Assembly (NCBI GenBank): GCA_018816095.1
Contig: JAHIWP010000040.1
Span: 1 to 60,664, forward strand
Reading direction: 5' to 3'
Origin: Gammaproteobacteria bacterium
Lineage (GTDB): Bacteria > Pseudomonadota > Gammaproteobacteria > Pseudomonadales > Pseudomonadaceae
Length of the DNA stretch: 60,664 bases
Shown: positions 41,104 through 49,876 of the stretch, in pieces
Position numbering within the stretch: position 1 is the stretch's first letter
How the letters are laid out: the number at the start of each line of letters is the position of its first letter
Translations under genes and position numbers: made by a program
Notes under the pieces: generated by a model
What the model saw: the letters and a program-made list of their open reading frames with translations, nothing else
Databases searched by the model: none
What the model was told of the DNA's origin: nothing

Positions 41104-41399
41104 ATTTGAGCCTGCCAGTTGTTTTTATATGGTCATGGGCTTGGCGAGGCTTCACGGCGCCTCCGCTCTGGAGGCGAAAACAGTGTCCGCACGCTCAGAG
41201 TGGTTCGACTATAGCAACCTGTGTACACATGAGAAAACAATTTATTTAATGATTGTGCACATAAAATGAATCGGCAGTCAGGTAGTCGCGTGCACAGTTA
41301 GTGCTCATGACGTGGTTGGTTTATCGGTATGGGTTGGCACTATCTGCGCATAGCAAACAGCCCGGAAAACCGGGCTGTGGTTGCCTACAAACGAGGGGG
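41104..41399. promoter_or_regulatory. 296-bp control region of the xanthine-type permease with operator-like palindromes
   Basis: TGTGTACACA at 41220-41229 is a perfect palindrome, and TTGTGCACAT at 41253-41262 shares the GT-NN-AC core. A third core, GTGCAC, is at 41290-41295. AT-rich sequence lies between them (41236-41250). These resemble the TTGTATACAA sites near puuE and the guanine-type permease. Confidence 0.6.
41358..41377 (-). terminator. Hairpin after the urate-type permease
   Basis: CAGCCCGG (41358-41365) pairs with CCGGGCTG (41370-41377) around AAAA. On the minus strand only a short T-run follows. It lies 22 bp past the permease stop. Confidence 0.7.
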
Positions 41400-42755
41400 T
41401 TAGTGGTGCGGGTGAGGGTTTAGCAACGCGGCGCGTTCCGGCCCGCCGAGGATGTTGAAGAGCAGGTTGAGTAGCACGGCGCTGATGGTCGCCAAGGCGA
41501 TACCGCTGTGCGTGATGGGTTCTAACCACAGCGGCATGTGCGCGAAAAACTCCGGCCGCACAATCGGCGCCAGGCCCATGCCAATACTCACCGCCACCAG
41601 CAACTGGTTGCGACGGTCGGCAATATCCGCCTCTTGCAGAATCTTGATGCCCGTAGCAGCCACCATGCCAAACATGGCAATGCCCGCACCACCCAGTACA
41701 GCAGGAGGGATCGAGGCCACCAGGTAGGCGGCTTTGGGCAGCAGGCTCAAACCAATCAGCAAGAACCCGGCGGCGGCCGTGACATAACGGCTGCGCACAC
41801 CCGTCATCTGCACCAGGCCAATGTTCTGGGCAAAGGATGAGTGGGTGAAGGTGTTGAAGAAACCCGCGAAGAACGAGGCGCCGGCATCACACATCAGCCC
41901 ACGACGGAGCATTTCAGGGGTGATCTCTTTACCTGTCACCTGGCCCAGGGCGATAAACATCCCGGTGGACTCGACGAAGATAATCACCACAACCAGGCAC
42001 ATGGAGAGAATCGGTGCCAAATGAAACTCAGGCATGCCGAAGTGCATCGGTTTGACCACGGCCAGCCAGGCGCTTTGCTCCAGGCCGCTGAGATCAACCA
42101 TCCCCATGCCGCCCGCGACCATATAGCCGATGAGCATGCCGATCAGCACTGAGACATTGACCCAGAAGCCACGCAGGAAGCGGTTGATCAGCAAGATGAT
42201 CATCAGCACCAGAGCAGCAATGGCCAGGTACTGCAAGGCACCAAACTCAGTGGCGACACTGCCACCGCCGGCCCAGTTGAGCGCAACCGGAAACAGCGAT
42301 AAACCGATGGAGGTAATCACCGTACCGGTTACCAGCGGTGGAAAGAAATGCACGATGCGCGACATAAAGGGCGCAATCAGCATGCCGAAAAAACCCGCGG
42401 CGATGGTCGCGCCGAAGATCCCTGGTAGGCCGATACCCGGCGAGCCGGCCATCGCCACCATACTGCCAACGGCGGCAAAACTGGCGCCCATCATCACCGG
42501 CATACGAATGCCCGCCGGGCCGAAGCCCAGCGATTGCACTAGCGTGGCAACACCGGCCACCAGCAGGTCGGCGGTAATCAGAAAAGCGACTTCTTCACGG
42601 GACAGGCCAACGGCCTCACCAATGATTAAGGGTACCGCTACGGCGCCGCCATACATCAACAACACATGCTGGATGCTCACCATAATCATCTGCAGAAACG
42701 GCAGGCGTTGATCAACCGCCGACACAGCGGTCGGTTGGGGGTTCAGCTGGTTCAT
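41400..42755 (-). CDS. uacT: NCS2 permease, urate-type (UacT-like)
   Basis: This 451-residue, 14-helix NCS2 protein follows E. coli UacT closely: MYGGAVAVPLIIG, PGIGLPGIFGATIAAGF, PPLVTGTVITSIGLS and SFAQNIGLVQMTGVRSRYV are all in place. It should carry urate into the cell for PuuD. GAGG lies seven bases before the ATG. A terminator and 152 bp separate it from puuD, so it may have its own promoter, although no TTGTATACAA-type site was seen there. Confidence 0.85.
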   Translation of the reverse strand: MNQLNPQPTAVSAVDQRLPFLQMIMVSIQHVLLMYGGAVAVPLIIGEAVGLSREEVAFLITADLLVAGVATLVQSLGFGPAGIRMPVMMGASFAAVGSMVAMAGSPGIGLPGIFGATIAAGFFGMLIAPFMSRIVHFFPPLVTGTVITSIGLSLFPVALNWAGGGSVATEFGALQYLAIAALVLMIILLINRFLRGFWVNVSVLIGMLIGYMVAGGMGMVDLSGLEQSAWLAVVKPMHFGMPEFHLAPILSMCLVVVIIFVESTGMFIALGQVTGKEITPEMLRRGLMCDAGASFFAGFFNTFTHSSFAQNIGLVQMTGVRSRYVTAAAGFLLIGLSLLPKAAYLVASIPPAVLGGAGIAMFGMVAATGIKILQEADIADRRNQLLVAVSIGMGLAPIVRPEFFAHMPLWLEPITHSGIALATISAVLLNLLFNILGGPERAALLNPHPHH

Positions 42756-42863
42756 GCAAAAACCTCAGGCGCTTTTGTTTTTGTAAGTCGCTGTTCACTG
42801 CCCTGATTAAGTGCAGGGCACTGGAGTTGCAATGTTGCACCTGGCGCGAGGCCAGATTGGACA

Positions 42864-42895
42864 CAAAAAAATGCCGCAACCTTTAGGCTGCGGCA
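42864..42895 (-). terminator. puuD intrinsic terminator
   Basis: ATGCCGCAACCT (42871-42882) pairs with AGGCTGCGGCAT (42884-42895), with one wobble position. Seven T residues follow on the minus strand. Confidence 0.85.
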
Positions 42896-42907
42896 TCGGG
42901 GTGTTGC

Positions 42908-44197
42908 TTAGTTGATCTGTGCGCCCTTATCGATCCAGGCACCAATCAGGTCACGCTCTTCCTGAGTAATCTGAGTGATGTTACCCAGCGGCATAATTTG
43001 CGATGCGACACTCTGTGCGTGAATCTTGCCTACTTGCAGTTTGATCTGCTCCGGTGTGTCGAGCATAAAACCCAGTGGGGCCGCGCTGAACATCGGGCTG
43101 CTCGGGGTTGCCGAGTGGCACACCGTGCAGCGCTCCTGAATCACGCTGTAAACCTTGGCAAAGTCATCGCTGACAGCAGTGCTAGCCGAATCGACCGCAG
43201 GAGCCGCCGCGCTGGCTGTGGAAGCCTCTACTGGCGCTGCCTGGCTGCCGTCTTGAACTGGGCTAACAACTGCTGCTTTAGGGGCTGCTGGTGTTGCCGG
43301 TTTCGGGCTCGGGCCTGTGACATACGCCAGGCAGATCATGCCCAGTGCTGCAGCTGGCAGGGTCCAGATGTACTTGCTGCTGTCGTGACGGGTGTTGAAG
43401 TAGTGACGCACCAATACCGCCAGAATCGCGATGCCAGCCAGGATCAACCAGTTGTACTGGCTGCCGTAGGTGCTCGGGAAGTGGTTGCTGATCATGATGA
43501 ACAGCACTGGCAGGGTGAAGTAGTTGTTGTGGCGCGAACGCAGCAGACCCTTGGCTGGCAGGGTTGGGTCAGGCGTGGTGCCGTCTTCAATGGCCTTAAC
43601 CAGTGCGCGCTGTGCCGGCATGATGGTGAAGAACACGTTGCCGACCATGATGGTGCCGATAATGGCGCCAACATGGATGTAGGCGGCGCGGCCGCTGAAG
43701 ATCTGGCTAAAGCCATAGGCGGCCGCGATGATCAGCACGAACAGCACGGCACCGAGCAGTGCAGGGCGCTTGCCCAAAGCCGAGTCACACAGGAAGTGGT
43801 ATGCCACATAGCCGCAAATCATCGAACCGAAGCCGATGACAATGGCCATTTCCGGCGCCAGATCAACGCCAGGCTTGACCAGGTACAAGCTAGGGTTGAG
43901 GTAGTAAACCACCAGCATCAGGGCCACGCCCGACAGCCAAGTGAAATAGGCTTCCCATTTGAACCAGTGCAGGTTCTCCGGCATTTTAGGCGGTGCCAGT
44001 TTGTATTTTTCCAGGTGGTAGATACCGCCACCGTGGATCGCCCATAAGTCGCCGGACAGGCCGTCCCTCGGGTTGCTGCGGTTTAAGTTGTTTTCCAGCC
44101 AGACGAAATAAAAGGATGCGCCGATCCATGCCACGCCGGTGATCATATGGATCCAGCGAATGCTCAGGTTGAGCCACTCAGTCAAATGTGCTTCCAC
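42908..44197 (-). CDS. puuD: Membrane urate hydroxylase with C-terminal cytochrome c domain
   Basis: This 429-residue protein oxidises urate to 5-hydroxyisourate, passing electrons to the respiratory chain instead of making peroxide as uricase does. The first 290 residues contain about eight membrane helices with the histidines of the urate oxidase N-terminal family (for example IRWIHMITGVAWIG). An Ala/Pro-rich linker (about 290-345) leads to a cytochrome c domain with CTVCH at 357-361 and a likely axial Met near 402 (IMPLGN). It starts with GTG at 44197, supported by GAGGT eight bases upstream. allA lies 48 bp upstream and is probably co-transcribed. Confidence 0.93.
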   Translation of the reverse strand: MEAHLTEWLNLSIRWIHMITGVAWIGASFYFVWLENNLNRSNPRDGLSGDLWAIHGGGIYHLEKYKLAPPKMPENLHWFKWEAYFTWLSGVALMLVVYYLNPSLYLVKPGVDLAPEMAIVIGFGSMICGYVAYHFLCDSALGKRPALLGAVLFVLIIAAAYGFSQIFSGRAAYIHVGAIIGTIMVGNVFFTIMPAQRALVKAIEDGTTPDPTLPAKGLLRSRHNNYFTLPVLFIMISNHFPSTYGSQYNWLILAGIAILAVLVRHYFNTRHDSSKYIWTLPAAALGMICLAYVTGPSPKPATPAAPKAAVVSPVQDGSQAAPVEASTASAAAPAVDSASTAVSDDFAKVYSVIQERCTVCHSATPSSPMFSAAPLGFMLDTPEQIKLQVGKIHAQSVASQIMPLGNITQITQEERDLIGAWIDKGAQIN

Positions 44198-44245
44198 AAT
44201 CAGTACCTCTTTCCCAGTGCCGACACGCCGGCGTCTGGGCTTCTC

Positions 44246-44749
44246 TTATTGGTGGGGGGCGAGGAGCAGTTGCTCGTCGTCGGTGAAGAAATGCTCATCG
44301 CAGTTGTTACCAGAACCACTGCGATCAACCACCAGGAAGTCATCCCGCTTTTCGATCGTCAGCACCGGGTGGTGCCAAACGCCGCGATGGTAATTGACGC
44401 CTTGCCGACCATTACTACGGAAGGCACGGACTAACCCTGATACAGGTGCATCGCCAGCGGGCGCGACCACGATCAGAAAGGGGTTGCCGAGCAGCGGTAT
44501 AAACGCTTGGCTGCCCTGCGGATGTCGCTCCAGCATGCGCACAGTCAATGGCATCGGCACTTGTTCGGCACTGAAAATGCTGATGATCGCCTTATCGTCT
44601 GGCTGTGCGGTCTCGACCGTAGCCAGTTTGTGATAGCGGCGAGTCGAGCCATTGTTGATCATGAAAAATTCGCTGCCTTCGGTTTCGATGACATCACCAA
44701 AGGGGGCGAACGCTTCTTTGCTTAATGGCTCAATGATCAAATTGCGCAT
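44246..44749 (-). CDS. allA: Ureidoglycolate lyase
   Basis: This 167-residue cupin-like enzyme splits (S)-ureidoglycolate into glyoxylate and urea. Family features include EAFAPFGDVIE near the N-terminus, a QAFIPLLGNPFLIVVAP core and YHRGVWHHPV with metal-binding histidines. It is the last step of the window's urate pathway. The preceding step (allantoicase) is not encoded here, and the 146 bp upstream of the start is unusually empty for this tightly packed gene run. Confidence 0.92.
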   Translation of the reverse strand: MRNLIIEPLSKEAFAPFGDVIETEGSEFFMINNGSTRRYHKLATVETAQPDDKAIISIFSAEQVPMPLTVRMLERHPQGSQAFIPLLGNPFLIVVAPAGDAPVSGLVRAFRSNGRQGVNYHRGVWHHPVLTIEKRDDFLVVDRSGSGNNCDEHFFTDDEQLLLAPHQ

Positions 44750-44895
44750 GTGGGTCTTCTTATCGGTTGCGTATAAACCATGCCTGTTGCCAGACGTGGG
44801 CTTTATGTCGGCGGGGCCGCCGGCGTGATTAACGTCACTAGACCGGCACCAGAGTCCGACGGTGCTTACTCGACTACGCGCAGGACCTCTGCGGT

Positions 44896-45411
44896 TTACA
44901 GCTGTTGCAGACGGAACAGCGCGATCTTGTTGATCTCAGCCAGGGCACAGGCGAACTCTTGCTCTGGGGAGTTATGAATACGCTCCTCGAATGCCGCCAA
45001 AATCTGGTGCCGATTGCTGCCTTTCACCGCCATGATGAAGGGGAAACCGAACTTGGCTTTGTAAGCATCATTCAGCGTGGTGAAGCGGACAAACTCCTCG
45101 GCGGTGCATTCATGGATGCCCGCGCCGGCCTGTTCTGATGTCGACGAGGCGGTCAATTCACCTTGTACTGCGGCTTTGCCAGCGAGGTCCGGGTGAGCAT
45201 TGATCAGGGCCAGTTGGTCAGCATGGCTGGCACTGAGCAGCAGGTCGGCCATGCGCTGATGCAAGCCGTCGATTTCGTTGATGCTGTCATCCAGGCCCAG
45301 GTCATAGGCTTTTTCGGCGACCCAGGGTGAATGCTCATAGATGTCGGCAAATACGCTGACGAATTCTTCCCGGCTGAGTTGCGACGGGGTCAGGGTTTGA
45401 AAACGGTTCAT
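44896..45411 (-). CDS. uraD: OHCU decarboxylase
   Basis: This 171-residue, all-helical enzyme decarboxylates 2-oxo-4-hydroxy-4-carboxy-5-ureidoimidazoline to (S)-allantoin. The catalytic histidine is H73 in AHPDLAGK, and the substrate-shaping FGFPFIMAVKG lies near 132-142. Its start overlaps the puuE stop by four bases (ATGA), showing translational coupling. Confidence 0.93.
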   Translation of the reverse strand: MNRFQTLTPSQLSREEFVSVFADIYEHSPWVAEKAYDLGLDDSINEIDGLHQRMADLLLSASHADQLALINAHPDLAGKAAVQGELTASSTSEQAGAGIHECTAEEFVRFTTLNDAYKAKFGFPFIMAVKGSNRHQILAAFEERIHNSPEQEFACALAEINKIALFRLQQL

Positions 45412-46352
45412 TGCGAGAGCTCCTTGCTAGCCTGCTCGTTAAAGGGGTGGGTCGCATGCCAGTGCTTGGCGATGTCGACACGGCGGGCGCACCAGACTTG
45501 CTCGTGGCTCTGCACGTATTCGATAAACCGCGCCAGCGATGCCAGGCGAGCTGGGCGGCCGAGTAAGCGGCAGTGCATGCCGATGGTGAGCATCTTCGGC
45601 GCGCCGGCAACGCCTTCGGCGTAGAGCACATCGAAGGCATCTTTGAGGTATTGAAAGAAATCGTCGCCGGTATTGAACCCCTGCACCTGGGTAAAGCGCA
45701 TGTCGTTGGTGTCCAGGGTGTAAGGGATCACCAAGTGCGGGTTGGCCGCGGTGCTGGCCGGGTCCCAGTAGGGCAGGTCATCGTCGTAGGTGTCGCTGTC
45801 ATACAGGAAGCCACCTTCCTCACGCACTAGGCGGCGGGTATTCGGGCCGGTACGGCCGGTGTACCAGCCCAGCGGCCGCTCACCGGTCAGCTCAGTCAGG
45901 ATGCGGATGGCTTCGTGCATGTGCTCACGCTCTTGCGCTTCGTCCATGTACTGGTAGTCAATCCAGCGGTAACCGTGGCTGCAAATCTCGTAGCCGGCAG
46001 CAACCATGGCCTTGATCACGTCCGGGTGACGCTGCGCGGCCATGGCCACAGCAAAGATCGTCAGCGGAATGTTGTGCTTCTGGAACAGGCTGAGCAGGCG
46101 CCATACGCCGGCGCGGCTGCCGTATTCGTACAGCGACTCCATGCTCATGTTGCGTGCGCCTTGCAGCGGCTGCGCAGAGACCATCTCGGACAGGAACGCC
46201 TCGGACTCTTTATCGCCATGCAGCACATTGCGCTCGCCGCCTTCCTCATAGTTGAGGACAAACGACAGGGCGATGCGCGCATTATTGGGCCAGTGCGGGT
46301 GGGGCGGGTTGTTGGCGTAACCGATCAGGTCGCGAGGGTAGTCAGCGCTCAC
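45408..46352 (-). CDS. puuE: Allantoinase PuuE (polysaccharide deacetylase fold)
   Basis: This 314-residue protein belongs to the metal-independent PuuE allantoinases, which share the NodB/polysaccharide deacetylase barrel and are unrelated to the amidohydrolase AllB. Typical segments are YPRDLIGYANNPPHPHWP at the start, FVLNYEEGGE and SHGYRWIDYQ. It converts (S)-allantoin to allantoate. It is the first gene of the minus-strand run puuE-uraD-allA-puuD. A perfect TTGTATACAA palindrome lies 75 bp before its start. Confidence 0.93.
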   Translation of the reverse strand: MSADYPRDLIGYANNPPHPHWPNNARIALSFVLNYEEGGERNVLHGDKESEAFLSEMVSAQPLQGARNMSMESLYEYGSRAGVWRLLSLFQKHNIPLTIFAVAMAAQRHPDVIKAMVAAGYEICSHGYRWIDYQYMDEAQEREHMHEAIRILTELTGERPLGWYTGRTGPNTRRLVREEGGFLYDSDTYDDDLPYWDPASTAANPHLVIPYTLDTNDMRFTQVQGFNTGDDFFQYLKDAFDVLYAEGVAGAPKMLTIGMHCRLLGRPARLASLARFIEYVQSHEQVWCARRVDIAKHWHATHPFNEQASKELSQ

Positions 46353-46426
46353 TGCAGTCTTCCTTCTTGCTATGTGTGGCGGTCATTGGGCAGGCATAAA
46401 TGCATGGCGCGACCGTGATGGGGTAA

Positions 46427-46436
46427 TTGTATACAA
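46427..46436. promoter_or_regulatory. Putative GntR operator, puuE side
   Basis: TTGTATACAA is a perfect 10-bp palindrome matching the T-N-G-T-N-N-A-C-N-A pattern of FadR/FCD-type GntR operators. The same 10 bases occur at 49450-49459. Confidence 0.65.
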
Positions 46437-46605
46437 AACACATTGCATCTTGTAAATCTAAAAATCACTTATTTTTCTAAATCTTGCCGAAAGGTAAAAA
46501 CTGTCCAGTGCGCCAGCTCTTACTGCACAAAAGCAGCACCTATATAGCTTAGAGCCTGTCTGCTGACCGCGTAGGAGGTGGTTAAAAGATTGACTACGCA
46601 TAATA

Positions 46606-46615
46606 TTGTGTACAG
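46606..46615. promoter_or_regulatory. Putative GntR operator, uraH side
   Basis: TTGTGTACAG keeps the GT-NN-AC core of the neighbouring perfect site. It lies about 150 bp before the uraH ATG. Confidence 0.5.
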
Positions 46616-46763
46616 TTTTTTATAAAACTGTCTTATTTTCGTTTTTCTGCATGCTATGCTTCAGCTCAGTCAAGGCTGCTTAGCCTGATAAATCTGCCGA
46701 ATTCCATAAAGTAGAGGAGGAGTGGCGTCTGTGCTGGCTTGTCTGCGCAGGTGCCCACACGCG

Positions 46764-47117
46764 ATGGGACGATTGACCACACACGTACTGGATGCTGCCC
46801 ATGGTTGCCCTGGCAGCGAACTGAAGATCGAGCTGTATCGCGTTGCAGGCAATCAGCTTGAACTGCTCAACAGCGTTGTCACCAACCACGACGGCCGTTG
46901 TGATGCCCCCGTGTTGCAGGGTGATGACTACCGCAGCGGTGTGTATCAGCTGCATTTTCACGCCGGCGATTACTACCGTGCGCGCGGTGTTGCCTTGCCC
47001 GAGCAGGCTTTTCTCGATGTTGTTGTGCTGCGTTTTGGCATTGATGCCGGGCAGGAGCACTACCACGTCCCGCTGCTGATTTCCCCTTACAGCTACTCCA
47101 CCTACCGCGGTAGCTGA
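46764..47117 (+). CDS. uraH: 5-Hydroxyisourate hydrolase (transthyretin-like)
   Basis: This 117-residue protein hydrolyses 5-hydroxyisourate to OHCU. It has the family hallmarks RLTTHVLD at the N-terminus, DGRCD near the middle, EHYHVPLL, and the C-terminal YRGS tetrapeptide. The ATG at 46764 matches where homologues begin. However, the only good ribosome binding site (GAGGAGG, 46714-46720) suits a GTG at 46731, which would add 11 residues. It is transcribed away from puuE and ends at a strong terminator. Confidence 0.92.
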   Translation: MGRLTTHVLDAAHGCPGSELKIELYRVAGNQLELLNSVVTNHDGRCDAPVLQGDDYRSGVYQLHFHAGDYYRARGVALPEQAFLDVVVLRFGIDAGQEHYHVPLLISPYSYSTYRGS

Positions 47118-47158
47118 ACCGAATGCTTGTCACCCTCTGACTCAATTTAAGAGTCCCT

Positions 47159-47185
47159 AGCCCGCCCACACTGCGGGCTTTTTTT
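47159..47185 (+). terminator. uraH intrinsic terminator
   Basis: AGCCCGC (47159-47165) pairs with GCGGGCT (47173-47179), followed by a seven-base T-run. Confidence 0.9.
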
Positions 47186-47261
47186 CGTCTGCAATTTGCC
47201 TCAATCGTAAACCGCCTTAGATGCAGGCAAGACGCCTCAACGTACTCGCCCGCACCGGTAC

Positions 47262-47888
47262 TTAGCGGCTGAGGAGCGAGGCAGCGCCTGCACCACCGAA
47301 TAATGCAGCACTGGTACGGTTGAACCATACCTGGCCATTACCCGAACGCAGGTAACGCGCAGCACCTTGGGCGCTCAGGGCATAGAGCAACTTGCAGGCT
47401 AGATCCAGCACCGCCCAAGTGACGATCATCACCAGCAACTGGTTAAGCAGGGAGCGCTCAGCGCTGAGAAACTGCGGTAGGAGAGCCGCGAAGAACAAAA
47501 TATCCTTGGGGTTACTGGCCCCCAGCCCGAAGGCTTTCCAGAACATGCCACGATAACTTGGGTTGACCGGTTGCTCATCGGCTACAACAGGCTTAACGGT
47601 TTGGCGTGAGGCTTGCCAGCTTTGCCAAGCGAGATAGAACAGGTACAGCGCACCGAGTAGTTTCAGCACGCTAAACAGTTGCTCCGAGGCCAGCAGTAGG
47701 GCACCAAGGCCAAGTGCCGAGGCGCTCAACAGGCAGATCGACGCCAATACACCGCCGATAAACGCTGGCACCGAGCGGCGCAGGCCATAGTTCAAGCTGT
47801 TACTCACCATTAGCAGCGACAGCGGCCCTGGAATCAAAATCACCACCAGTGCAGTGCTTGCAAACAACAGCCAGGTATCCAGGCTCAT
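47262..47888 (-). CDS. LysE/RhtB-family exporter
   Basis: This 208-residue inner-membrane protein has six predicted helices and the family opening WLLFASTALVVILIPGPLSL, followed by GLGASNPKDILFFAALLPQF in the second half. LysE-family members export amino acids or related small molecules. Placement inside the purine island might mean a purine or derivative, but that is inference. The ATG at 47888 has GGAG about nine bases upstream; longer in-frame starts overlap the next gene. It lies 67 bp downstream of the guanine-type permease. Confidence 0.85.
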   Translation of the reverse strand: MSLDTWLLFASTALVVILIPGPLSLLMVSNSLNYGLRRSVPAFIGGVLASICLLSASALGLGALLLASEQLFSVLKLLGALYLFYLAWQSWQASRQTVKPVVADEQPVNPSYRGMFWKAFGLGASNPKDILFFAALLPQFLSAERSLLNQLLVMIVTWAVLDLACKLLYALSAQGAARYLRSGNGQVWFNRTSAALFGGAGAASLLSR

Positions 47889-47955
47889 GCCCCATTCTCC
47901 AGATGATAAAAGCCCCAGCATAAGCTGCCGGGGCTTAGGTGTTAGTCCGCGAGCC

Positions 47956-49320
47956 TTAGAGGAAGGCGAACTTGGCAATAAAGATGATGCACAGCACATA
48001 CAGGCTGACTGACACTTTATCGCGCTGACCGGTTAGCAGCTTCAGTGTTGCATAGGTCAGGAAGCCCAGGGCAATACCGTTAGCAATAGAGAAGGTCAGC
48101 GGCATCATCACCACGGTAACGATCGCGGGAATGCTATCGGTGCTGTCTTTCCAGTCGATATGCGCCATCCCGCTCATCATCAGCATGGCCACATAAATCA
48201 GCGCGCCAGCGGTGGCATAGGCGGGGATCATGCCGGCCAGTGGCGCGAAGAACATCGCCGCCAGAAACAGCACACCAACCGTTACCGCCGTCAGCCCGGT
48301 ACGGCCACCCGCGGCTACGCCGGCAGCACTTTCCACATAACTGGTGACGGGCGGGCAACCCACCAGAGAGCCGATCACGCTGGAGGTACTGTCGGCTTTC
48401 AACGCCTGCGAGAGGTTCTGAATCTTGCCGTCTTCATCGACCAGATTGGCGCGGTGAGCAACGCCCATCAGGGTACCGGCCGTGTCGAACATGTTCACGA
48501 AGAGGAACGACAGCACCACGCTGATCATCGAAATCTGGAACGCGCCGGCAATATCCATCGCCAGGAAGGTTGGTGCCAAGCTTGGCGGCATCGAAACCAG
48601 GCCGGTGTACTCAACCATACCCATGGCCATGCCAATCCCCGTAACCGCCAGCATGCTGAACAAGATCGCGCCGAACACATTGCGGTGACTTAAGACCGCA
48701 ATCAGCAGGAAGCAGATGGCGGCCAGCAGTGCATTCGGATTGGCAAAGCTGCCCATGGTCAGCAACGTGGCCTGGCTGTCGACAACGATCCCGGCGGTTT
48801 TCAAGCCAATCAGCCCGAGGAACAAACCAACCCCAGCGCCCATGGCAAAGCGTAGGCTCATGGGGATGCTATTGAGCAGCCATTCACGAATGCGCGACAG
48901 GCTCATGATCATAAACAGGATGCCGGAAAGAAATACTGCACCGAGGGCGGTTTCCCAGCTGTAGCCCATGTCGCCGACGACAGTGAAGGTAAAAAACGCG
49001 TTCAAGCCCATGCCGGGCGCCAGGCCGACTGGCCAGTTGGCGTAGAGGCCCATGAGGAAACAGCCTAGGGCCGCGCCAACGCAGGTCGCGACAAACGCGG
49101 CCCCCTGATCAACCCCGGCGATTGCCATGATGCTGGGGTTAACGAAGATGATGTAAACCATGGTAAAGAACGTGGTGATGCCGGCAATCACCTCGGTTTT
49201 GAGGCTAGTGCGGTGTTCGGTCAGCTTGAAGAAGCGGTCAAGCAAGCCAGGTTTGCTCAGGCCTTGTAGCGGTGTTGCCGATTTTTCTTGTTTAGCGCTT
49301 TCCACAGGGGTATTCCTCAT
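47956..49320 (-). CDS. Guanine/hypoxanthine-type purine permease (AzgA/GhxP family)
   Basis: This 454-residue, multi-helix protein belongs to the AzgA-like branch of NCS2. It shows GITTFFTMVYIIFVNP, GMGLNAFFTFTVV, FLFVNMFDTAGTLMGVA and SVIGSLVGCPPVTSYVESAAGVAAGGRTGLTA, all typical of that branch. It should import guanine, hypoxanthine or adenine with protons. The ATG at 49320 has only a weak AAGAA upstream. A perfect TTGTATACAA lies 130 bp before the start. Confidence 0.88.
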   Translation of the reverse strand: MRNTPVESAKQEKSATPLQGLSKPGLLDRFFKLTEHRTSLKTEVIAGITTFFTMVYIIFVNPSIMAIAGVDQGAAFVATCVGAALGCFLMGLYANWPVGLAPGMGLNAFFTFTVVGDMGYSWETALGAVFLSGILFMIMSLSRIREWLLNSIPMSLRFAMGAGVGLFLGLIGLKTAGIVVDSQATLLTMGSFANPNALLAAICFLLIAVLSHRNVFGAILFSMLAVTGIGMAMGMVEYTGLVSMPPSLAPTFLAMDIAGAFQISMISVVLSFLFVNMFDTAGTLMGVAHRANLVDEDGKIQNLSQALKADSTSSVIGSLVGCPPVTSYVESAAGVAAGGRTGLTAVTVGVLFLAAMFFAPLAGMIPAYATAGALIYVAMLMMSGMAHIDWKDSTDSIPAIVTVVMMPLTFSIANGIALGFLTYATLKLLTGQRDKVSVSLYVLCIIFIAKFAFL

Positions 49321-49449
49321 TTCTTGTTGTGTGCCACCCAAAGCCTTTACCGCGCACTGTTCGGCCCTCTGAGGTAGGTGGTGTTTTTTGTTTTTGGCGC
49401 ACTTAGCTGACCATCAGGTCAAGAAATCGCGCTGAGGCCGATTATGATG

Positions 49450-49459
49450 TTGTATACAA
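49450..49459. promoter_or_regulatory. Putative GntR operator, permease side
   Basis: TTGTATACAA, a perfect palindrome identical to the site before puuE. Confidence 0.65.
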
Positions 49460-49792
49460 AAAAAGCAAACACTGATTCTGGTAAAGGCGAAGGCGTGTAC
49501 TGCTCGCTTATTCAAGCCTAAACAGCTGTTTCACTGAGGCCCATAGAGCGCATTAAGTTGTTTGTTTCGGTAGGTTTTTCAGGCTATTGAGCGATGCAAT
49601 TACGCCATGGCGAAATACCATCGACGGGGCTTAGCCGCGTTTTGTTTGTGTAGCGATTTAGCAAAAAAATGACATACGGCTCTGTCTCGGAAAAATTGGC
49701 CTGGCCTCTGCACAGGGGAATGCTCCTGAAAGCAGATTTACATGCATGTTCGCAGGCTTGTTATGCTTTGGTGGATATGCATGCATTGGTTA

Positions 49793-49806
49793 CATTGTGT
49801 ACAATG
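49793..49806. promoter_or_regulatory. Putative GntR operator, autoregulatory
   Basis: CATTGT-GT-ACAATG has exact 6-bp arms around the GT centre. It lies 71 bp before the regulator's own ATG. Confidence 0.62.
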
Positions 49807-49876
49807 CAAGGGCTTTTTATCTGTAACTTTTCACTGACTGCTGCTTGCCAAGGATGGCAACATCCAGGGGAGTTGC

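Larger units (their letters stand above)
46353..46763. promoter_or_regulatory. puuE/uraH divergent control region
   Basis: This 411-bp AT-rich region separates the divergent puuE and uraH genes. It holds a perfect palindrome TTGTATACAA (46427-46436) and a related TTGTGTACAG (46606-46615). A GAGGAGG lies at 46714-46720, well before the uraH ATG. No other gene-like ORF is present. Confidence 0.65.
49321..49876. promoter_or_regulatory. Divergent control region of the purine permease and GntR regulator
   Basis: This 556-bp AT-rich region has no credible gene. It carries one operator-like palindrome near the permease (49450-49459) and one near gntR (49795-49804). ATGCATG repeats lie at about 49741-49787. 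Confidence 0.6.

Noticed and set aside
42998-44047. 349-codon plus-strand ORF opposite puuD
   Set aside because: It is a shadow frame of a well-supported gene with a defined cytochrome c motif. No start signal.
44780-44977. Small plus-strand ORF between allA and uraD
   Set aside because: It overlaps the end of uraD, has no ribosome binding site and shows no resemblance to allantoicase or any family.
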